The translations under genes and the position numbers were made by a program. From the NCBI RefSeq assembly GCF_014645815.1, contig NZ_BMML01000001.1, positions 62,001 through 126,000 of the forward strand: DNA of 64,000 nucleotides, given 5' to 3'. The notes beneath the pieces were generated by a model. That model was not told where the DNA came from, ran no database searches, and saw nothing but the letters and a program-made list of their open reading frames with translations. This DNA comes from Streptomyces fuscichromogenes (GTDB lineage: Bacteria; Actinomycetota; Actinomycetes; Streptomycetales; Streptomycetaceae). This document shows positions 59,335-64,000 of this stretch, piece after piece. The stretch's first letter is position 1. The number at the start of each line of letters is the position of its first letter.

Positions 59335-59618
59335 GGACGTTCCTCGGTGGTGTCGGGCCGGGACAGGGGCGGGGTGAGCATGTCGGCGACCAGGGAGGCG
59401 ACGGGACCGCGGGATGCCCGGTCGGCCCGGCGGATGGCCTCCTGCCTTCCCTGATCCTTGTGTGCTGCGACGAGAGCCTGCGCCATCTGCCTGCGCAGGA
59501 CCGGGAGCCGGACGCCCGGTGCGCTGCCGGGGACGAGCTCGTGAAGCGTGGGGCCGAACCAGGGAATCGGGGGTGTGTCAGGGCCCTCGGCTTCCGAGGC
59601 CGGCTTGTCGACGGTCAA
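59331..59618 (-). CDS. Small 95-aa protein of the Hsp70 operon
   Basis: Starts with TTG 59618, overlapping the previous stop (TTGA), with AGGAGA at 59628-59633 correctly spaced. Its stop overlaps the GrpE-like start. The chain has an acidic disordered start (DKPASEAEGPDTPPIPWFGP) and a helical part with LPVLRRQMAQALVAAHKDQG and RASRGPVASLVADMLTPPLS. No J-domain HPD motif is present. Tight coupling on both sides suggests a structural adaptor between the TPR-like protein and the chaperone. Confidence 0.65.
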   Translation of the reverse strand: MTVDKPASEAEGPDTPPIPWFGPTLHELVPGSAPGVRLPVLRRQMAQALVAAHKDQGRQEAIRRADRASRGPVASLVADMLTPPLSRPDTTEERP

Positions 59619-61459
59619 AAGAGGGTCTCCTGTCCGCAGTCGTCGTCGCGGCGGGGCCGGGGGACGGGCCCGAACAGCAGGCCCTGGTCCGGCAGTCCGG
59701 CGCCGATCCGTGCCGCGCTCGCGCGGTCGCGCTGCGCCCGGCCGAGGTCGCCGTCCGCCTCGCGTGCCTTGGCACGGCGCAGGTAGGCCGTTTGCACGGT
59801 CTGGTCGAAGCGTGCGCTCACGCCGGTCCGCATCCGGTCCCGAAGGAACAGCTCGATGACGTCCGACGGGGACGCCATGGCCTCCAGGTGCTCGGCGAGG
59901 TGCAGCACGGCTTCGTCGTGTTTCTCCCTGACGTGACCCCGGGTCGGTCCGGCGAAGTCGACGGCCGCGCCGAGCAGGTCGACGCGGCGTTCCATACCAG
60001 CGCGTGTGCCCGCAGCGCCGGCCGACCGGGCCGCGTCCACCAAGAGATCGACGAGGATGTCGTCGACGCGCTCTTTCCCGTACGGGCCCACGCCACCCAC
60101 GTGCCGGATCATGCCGCGTACGGCCGACCGTGCCGCCGCCGCATCCCCGCGGGACGCGGCGGTCACGGCCCGCCCGGTGTAGTGGCCTCTCAGCCATGCG
60201 CGGGCCGGCGCACAGTCAGGATCACGCCTCAGCAGGCCCCGCACCGCGGTCGCGCGGACCTTCTCCCCGGGTTCCGCTCCGTCGAGCGTCAGGTGCAGGT
60301 CCGCCCGCAGATGGTCGTCGAGGCCGGACCTGGCCTCCCGGTCCGTCGGGGACACGACCAGGGCCCGCGCGAAGCGGTTCCTGCTCTGCCGTGGGTCACT
60401 GGCGAAGACCCTCTGCCCCTGAAGCACCAGCTCGGCGGTGAGGTCGCCTGCCAGTGAACCGTCCTCGGGCAGCAGCAGCTCGTGCGCCAGCTCCAGCCCC
60501 AGGATGCGGGCGATGGGCGAGTTGCCGTGTCCGTTGGAGGTCCGCCCGACGTTCTTCCCCGCGCGGAATACGGTCTTCCGCTCCTCGACGCCGAGGATGT
60601 GTCCGAGCCGCGCCGCCGCGCTGTAATCCGTGAGCGCCTCGCTCCACTCCTTGGCCCGCGCCCGGTCCTGGCCTTGTTCCGCGAGGGCCTGGGCGAGCGC
60701 GTCGGCGCACGCGCGGTGGTCGGGCGAGTCACCGGCCCAGGTGGCCGGGTCGGGGTGGCGCGCGGTGTAGCTGTCGAGGAGGTCGAGGCGACGGCCGTGG
60801 CCCACGAGATGCCGTGCGGCAAGCCCGAGCGGGAGCAGGGCGTCGGGCCCGGCGTCGGAGGGGCTGGAGGGTACGACCGAAGGGGTGACCGACTCGGCCT
60901 CCCAGGCGGTCACCCAGGCAGCGAGAGCGTCCCGGCCGCTCCGGACGTCCAAGGAGTGCAGCAGGTCGGTGATGCGCCCGCTGAGATGGCGCCGGCCGTC
61001 CTCCCACAGCTCGTCCGGCACCGGAGCGCCGCGCCGCTCGGCGAGCAGCGCGCGGAAACCACCCCGGTCCTCCTCGTCCAGGAGATACGCCCACAGGACG
61101 ATCGCGAGCGCGGCCGTACCGGCTTCGGCGTGCCGTCCCCCGTCTTCCGCCAGCCTGCGGAGGGCGCTCACCGCGAGGGCGTGGACGACCCCCGTAGCCG
61201 CCGTGTGGAGGTCGGAACGGCCGGGGCACCGCCGGACCGCCTCCGGCCAGTCCCCGACCCGCGCGGCCAGCGCGCTGCGGAGCACGACGTACCGTACTGC
61301 GACGTCGGTGGTGTCGGGTCCGCCGAACTCCGCCCGGAACCGCTGCAGAAGCGGACGCACGACCGCGAACTCTGCGCGGACGAAGGCATGTTCGGCAGCT
61401 TCCAGCAGGTGGTCCGGCGTGGCAGGCCGACTTGATCCACCGGTGTCGTCCCCCCGCAC
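59615..61459 (-). CDS. TPR-like helical repeat protein, first gene of the Hsp70 operon
   Basis: A 614-aa protein from GTG 61459, with AGGGGGGC 8 bp upstream. It is alpha-helical throughout, with degenerate TPR-like hairpins, for example HLLEAAEHAFVRAEFAVVRP, AKEWSEALTDYSAAARLGHI and AYLRRAKAREADGDLGRAQR. No catalytic motif, membrane segment or signal peptide was found. It is the first gene from an operator-bearing promoter and overlaps the next gene. It may present clients to the Hsp70 or act as an effector; which is not visible in sequence. Confidence 0.65.
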   Translation of the reverse strand: MRGDDTGGSSRPATPDHLLEAAEHAFVRAEFAVVRPLLQRFRAEFGGPDTTDVAVRYVVLRSALAARVGDWPEAVRRCPGRSDLHTAATGVVHALAVSALRRLAEDGGRHAEAGTAALAIVLWAYLLDEEDRGGFRALLAERRGAPVPDELWEDGRRHLSGRITDLLHSLDVRSGRDALAAWVTAWEAESVTPSVVPSSPSDAGPDALLPLGLAARHLVGHGRRLDLLDSYTARHPDPATWAGDSPDHRACADALAQALAEQGQDRARAKEWSEALTDYSAAARLGHILGVEERKTVFRAGKNVGRTSNGHGNSPIARILGLELAHELLLPEDGSLAGDLTAELVLQGQRVFASDPRQSRNRFARALVVSPTDREARSGLDDHLRADLHLTLDGAEPGEKVRATAVRGLLRRDPDCAPARAWLRGHYTGRAVTAASRGDAAAARSAVRGMIRHVGGVGPYGKERVDDILVDLLVDAARSAGAAGTRAGMERRVDLLGAAVDFAGPTRGHVREKHDEAVLHLAEHLEAMASPSDVIELFLRDRMRTGVSARFDQTVQTAYLRRAKAREADGDLGRAQRDRASAARIGAGLPDQGLLFGPVPRPRRDDDCGQETLF

Positions 61460-61498
61460 GGTCCGTTGCCCCCCTGAGCGGTCTACGCGGCAACAGTC

Positions 61499-61530
61499 AC
61501 CGTAAACAAGTGTGTTGACGACCGCAACAC
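61499..61530 (-). promoter_or_regulatory. Promoter and operator of the Hsp70 operon
   Basis: On the minus strand TTGCGG (61527-61522) is 17 bp from TACGGT (61504-61499). The inverted repeat GTGTTG-N7-CAACAC (61512-61530) overlaps the -35 box and spacer, a good place for a repressor. It differs from the mcrB operator, so the two operons seem to be separately controlled. Confidence 0.5.
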
Positions 61531-61835
61531 GCTAATGGGCGAGGTGGTCCACCCGCATCGCGCCGCGCAGGGCCGAGATCCCAGCGGACTTGGCTGACCT
61601 GTGACTTTCACGATTCCGAGCCCTGATGATTGCAATCTCATTACATTCGACACGAGATGCAAAGCTCCCCTCGCTGGCGTCTACAGAGATGGCAGAGCCC
61701 ACTTCTCGGCAGATTTCGGGAGGGTCGCTCTCGGACTCCCCGGTTTCGTTTGCCCTCACGTTCACGCCTGTGGTGGCTCCTCGTCGCTCCGGCGCAGGTC
61801 TCCCCGGCGAGCGGCTGCCATGGACCGTGCGTTGA
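61531..61835. other. Gene-poor, lower-GC stretch
   Basis: About 300 bp with mixed composition (notably 61600-61720) and short ORFs on both strands that lack codon bias or ribosome sites. No feature supported. It may be debris from insertions between the two defence modules. Confidence 0.4.
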
Positions 61836-62007
61836 TCCGCCGGGGGCCTACGCGAGGATTTGGTGGCCTTCCTTCACCACCGGCTGCTGGCCGAGCAGTG
61901 GCCGGTCCTCCATCGCCTGGTCAGCCCCTGCATCCGCGAGGTCTGGGAGGACGCCTTCCCTGAGCTGCTCCGCACCGCTCCGGGCGACGCGACCGTGCGA
62001 CCGTCGC
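61836..62007 (+). pseudogene. Fragment of a small gene before the nucleotidyltransferase
   Basis: An open stretch reading LREDLVAFLHHRLLAEQWPV then LHRLVSPCIREVWEDAFPEL has natural helical protein character and Streptomyces codon bias, but no start with a ribosome site. Its frame is lost at or inside the nucleotidyltransferase gene. It could be the remains of the antitoxin gene that normally precedes AbiEii-type toxins, or of a DUF6221-like protein. Low certainty. Confidence 0.3.
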
Positions 62008-62667
62008 GTGAAGCTCACTCCGCTCCACGAGCGTCTCCTTGCCGACATTCTCGACCTTGGCTCTCCCTATCCTCTGGTCCTCACCGGCGGATATGCCGTG
62101 CAGGCCCACGGCTTGGTCGAACGCTTCAGCCGCGACCTGGATGTTGCCACGGAGAACCCCGCCCCGATGGAGGAGATCGTCGCTTCCCTCACAGCCGGAC
62201 TCACCGTGCGCGGATGGCGGACGACACATGTCCAGACCGCCCCGCTCAGTGGCCGGTTCCTGGTCACCGACCCAGCCACCGGCGAGGAGTGCGAGGTGGA
62301 CGTCCTGAAGGAGGCATTCTGGGCCCCGCCCGCGCAGACCCCTTACGGTCCCGTCCTCTCCCTCGACGACGTGATCGGCGCCAAGGTCCGCGCCCTCGCC
62401 GACCGCGACACCGTCCGCGACCTCATCGACGTCCAAGCGGCTTCCCGTCACCGGTCCACTGCCGGCCTCGAAGCCCTCGGCCGCCGCCGCACCCACGACG
62501 AATTCAGTCTGGAGGACCTGCGCGACCGACTCGTCGGCGCGGACTGGTACGAGGACGAGGACTATGCGGCCTACGGTCTCAGCTCCCGGCAAATCGAAGA
62601 ACTCAAGGCGTGGGCGCTTGAGTGGGCGGAGGACTTGGGCGCGCGGATCCACGAGGAGAACGCCTGA
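62008..62667 (+). CDS. AbiEii-type nucleotidyltransferase
   Basis: A 219-aa protein, GTG 62008 (MKLTPLHERLLADILDLGS). The nucleotidyltransferase signature reads VLTGGYAVQAHGLVERFSRD LDVA, that is GG followed by two metal-binding Asp residues. ECEVDVLKEAFWAPP supplies the third acidic residue. LSLDDVIGAKVRALADRDTV RDLIDV completes the AbiEii/MenT-like family pattern. Such enzymes are toxins in abortive infection systems and add nucleotides to tRNA or other targets. A full antitoxin gene is not seen next to it. Confidence 0.85.
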   Translation: MKLTPLHERLLADILDLGSPYPLVLTGGYAVQAHGLVERFSRDLDVATENPAPMEEIVASLTAGLTVRGWRTTHVQTAPLSGRFLVTDPATGEECEVDVLKEAFWAPPAQTPYGPVLSLDDVIGAKVRALADRDTVRDLIDVQAASRHRSTAGLEALGRRRTHDEFSLEDLRDRLVGADWYEDEDYAAYGLSSRQIEELKAWALEWAEDLGARIHEENA

Positions 62668-62719
62668 CAAGTTGAGTTGCGTCCGCTCGCTTTCCGATCT
62701 TCCGCCCTGCCGATCACCG

Positions 62720-63352
62720 TCAACCGGGAAAACCCGTCTGGGCGCCTGGCCTCTGAGGCGGGGCGAGCGGGGCGATCTCACGGTCGAAGAAAGCATGGAA
62801 TCCCTCACCGAGCTCGTAGAGCGTGTCGAATCCGAGCGATGTCTCCCGGATCAGCGATCGCTCGGTGAAACAGTTGGCGCCTGCCGCGTTCCCGTCATCG
62901 TCGTAGACCACCTCGTACATGGCCGCGTCCCCGAGAATCACCACTTCCGGAACCGGGCGTTCCTTCTCGATGTCCGAGATCTCGCGGGCGTCCAGCACCG
63001 TGATGTCGTCGCCCAGCTCCACGCGCACCCGCAGCACGAAGAACTCCCACTGCACGTACGGTGTGATCGGGAACTCCACGACGCGAAGACGGCGGTGCCG
63101 GATGCCGAGCTGCGCAGCCTTCTGGAGTTCCCGCGCATAGTCGTCATGTCTCTCGTCGGCGAGGGACAGTGCCCGCGTCCAGTCACCCGCGGCGAAAGCC
63201 TCCCAGCTGGCGAAGCCCCGCTCCTTGAAATGCTGCCCCCGTTCGAGCTTGTTCAGGAAGCCGATGCCGCTGTTGTAGACCCGGCCGAAGTCCGCGTGAT
63301 ACGTGGGGCGGTCCATGCGCTCGGAAACACCGCTGGGGAAGGAATCAAACAC
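62720..63352 (-). CDS. DUF6879-family protein
   Basis: A 210-aa protein starting at GTG 63352, overlapping the previous gene by 8 bp (an internal ATG at 63316, MDRPTYHADF, is the alternative). DUF6879 features are FLNKLERGQHFKERGFASWE AFAAGDW, LRVVEFPITPYVQWEFFVLR and VVILGDAAMYEVVYDDDGN. The family is very common in Streptomyces near XRE and DUF397 genes and is of unknown role. Confidence 0.85.
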   Translation of the reverse strand: MFDSFPSGVSERMDRPTYHADFGRVYNSGIGFLNKLERGQHFKERGFASWEAFAAGDWTRALSLADERHDDYARELQKAAQLGIRHRRLRVVEFPITPYVQWEFFVLRVRVELGDDITVLDAREISDIEKERPVPEVVILGDAAMYEVVYDDDGNAAGANCFTERSLIRETSLGFDTLYELGEGFHAFFDREIAPLAPPQRPGAQTGFPG

Positions 63353-63614
63353 TGGGGATATCCGGCTTCGCCGCGACGAGCATGTTCCTCGGGATGACCA
63401 CGAGTCGTTCGTCCGCCCCGATCGACACCCCGTCGGGCAGGTTCGCGCCGAGCGACTGGGTGAGGTCCCGGCCGATGACGGCGATGTCTCCGTTGGCGAG
63501 TTCCCAGATGTCCGGGCAGTCGGGGGTACCGGTTGTGTTTCCCAGCTCTTGGGGCGATTTTCCCAGCCGCCGTTTGAAAGTCGTGGCCGGATCCGCTTCC
63601 CATGGCCTGGTCAC
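63345..63614 (-). CDS. Small conserved partner of the DUF6879 protein
   Basis: An 89-aa protein from GTG 63614. The core TPDCPDIWELANGDIAVIGR and LPDGVSIGADERLVVIPRNM LVAAKPD is a conserved Streptomyces pattern repeatedly found before DUF6879 genes. On the minus strand TACAGT (63652-63647) with TGGTCA 18 bp upstream may be its promoter. Function unknown; the pair may be a regulatory or toxin-antitoxin-like module. Confidence 0.75.
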   Translation of the reverse strand: MTRPWEADPATTFKRRLGKSPQELGNTTGTPDCPDIWELANGDIAVIGRDLTQSLGANLPDGVSIGADERLVVIPRNMLVAAKPDIPSV

Positions 63615-63842
63615 TGGCGTCGCCCCCTCGAACGGTCCGGTGGCGGTACTGTAGCGCCGGACATGCTCGCCTGACCATGTGTTAAGTCCGGCCCGGGGCT
63701 GAAATGGCGGCGCGCGATGCCTCCTTGTCTCATCTCGCTCAAGAGTGGAACGATATTGAGCGGGAGAGGGAATCGCGTCGGCGTCTGAGTGGCGTTACTT
63801 TTCCGCCACGCTGTCGGAAAAACGAGCGAATGGAGGGGCGCT

Positions 63843-64000
63843 GTGGACCCGGAGGTGACCTCGCTCGCACAAAGCGCAGGAACCACCTTGGTCACGCTGA
63901 TGGCGACCGATGCCTGGCAGCGCACGCGCGAGGGCCTCACACAGCTCTGGCGCCGGATGCAACCCGAGCGTGCCGAGATCGTAGCCGCCGAGTTGGAGGC
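63843..64000 (+). CDS. Start of an unknown Streptomyces protein, cut by window end
   Basis: 52 codons from GTG 63843, with GGAGGGG 6 bp upstream. It begins MDPEVTSLAQSAGTTLVTLM ATDAWQRTREGLTQLWRRMQ. This N-terminus is frequent in Streptomyces proteins of unknown function, a hydrophobic helix followed by a Trp-rich amphipathic helix. Nothing more can be said without the remainder. Confidence 0.7.
   Translation, partial: MDPEVTSLAQSAGTTLVTLMATDAWQRTREGLTQLWRRMQPERAEIVAAELE

Noticed and set aside
61532..61765. 77-codon minus-strand ORF
   Set aside because: Weak codon bias, no ribosome site and no recognisable family; more likely debris.

Overview
The window is a stretch of a high-GC actinobacterial chromosome, almost certainly Streptomyces. 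The signs are strong third-position GC bias, many GTG starts, SD-type AGGAGG sites, actinobacterial gene families (SigE-type ECF sigma factor, DesK/DesR-like two-component pair, F420/LLM oxidoreductase, RNase H-phosphatase fusion, DUF4260, DUF6879), an actinobacterial type A RNase P RNA, and the short palindromic repeats typical of Streptomyces genomes. No tRNA, rRNA, intact insertion sequence, prophage or CRISPR array was seen.

Region 1 (1-33,200) is core and metabolic. An internally shortened ATP-grasp gene runs off the left edge. It is followed by an EspR-like regulator, an MBL-fold hydrolase, an aldehyde dehydrogenase plus 3Fe-4S ferredoxin, an apparently orphan TPP riboswitch, and a KstR-like TetR regulator. 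A three-gene operon follows (glycosyltransferase, methyltransferase, alpha/alpha-toroid protein). Exact matches to the KstR box TNNAACNNGTTNNA lie beside kstR/glycosyltransferase (6657), before an Ltp-type thiolase (19965) and before a MaoC hydratase-alcohol dehydrogenase-SDR operon (29641). A one-mismatch copy lies before the aldehyde dehydrogenase (3130). Together these look like a scattered sterol- or acyl-CoA-degradation regulon. Between them lie a lipoprotein, an LLM oxidoreductase, an N-acetylmuramoyl-L-alanine amidase, an aldo/keto reductase, a hydroxy-acid oxidase, two MFS transporters (one a double-frameshift pseudogene), a sigma/anti-sigma-like pair, and an ABC exporter with a histidine kinase. 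That kinase is separated from its response regulator by a secreted GH54 arabinofuranosidase gene.

Region 2 (33,200-46,500) is mostly housekeeping: Nif3-like protein, zinc-ribbon coiled-coil protein starting at CTG, RNase H/phosphatase whose linker carries a genomic repeat, KDPG aldolase, YaaA and an RNB ribonuclease. It also holds an FAD monooxygenase with a divergent TetR gene, a DUF4260-TetR-AraC-EamA gene run with paired operators, and rnpB, whose 5' end overlaps the EamA gene.

Region 3 (46,500-64,000), starting directly after rnpB, is a defence-type island. It has a TIGR04141/DUF6119-like protein, an HTH-N6-methylase-like protein whose catalytic motif is altered to DPPA, a RelE-like/UvrD helicase fusion, and McrC and McrB with a two-part N-terminal reader region. 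Beside these is a four-gene operon of a TPR-like protein, a 95-aa protein, a GrpE-like protein and an Hsp70 with four zinc ribbons inserted between its ATPase and substrate-binding domains. A nucleotidyltransferase of the AbiEii type, a DUF6879 pair and the start of an unknown gene close the window. The Hsp70 operon and the methylase-helicase-McrBC set are the best candidates for poorly described systems.
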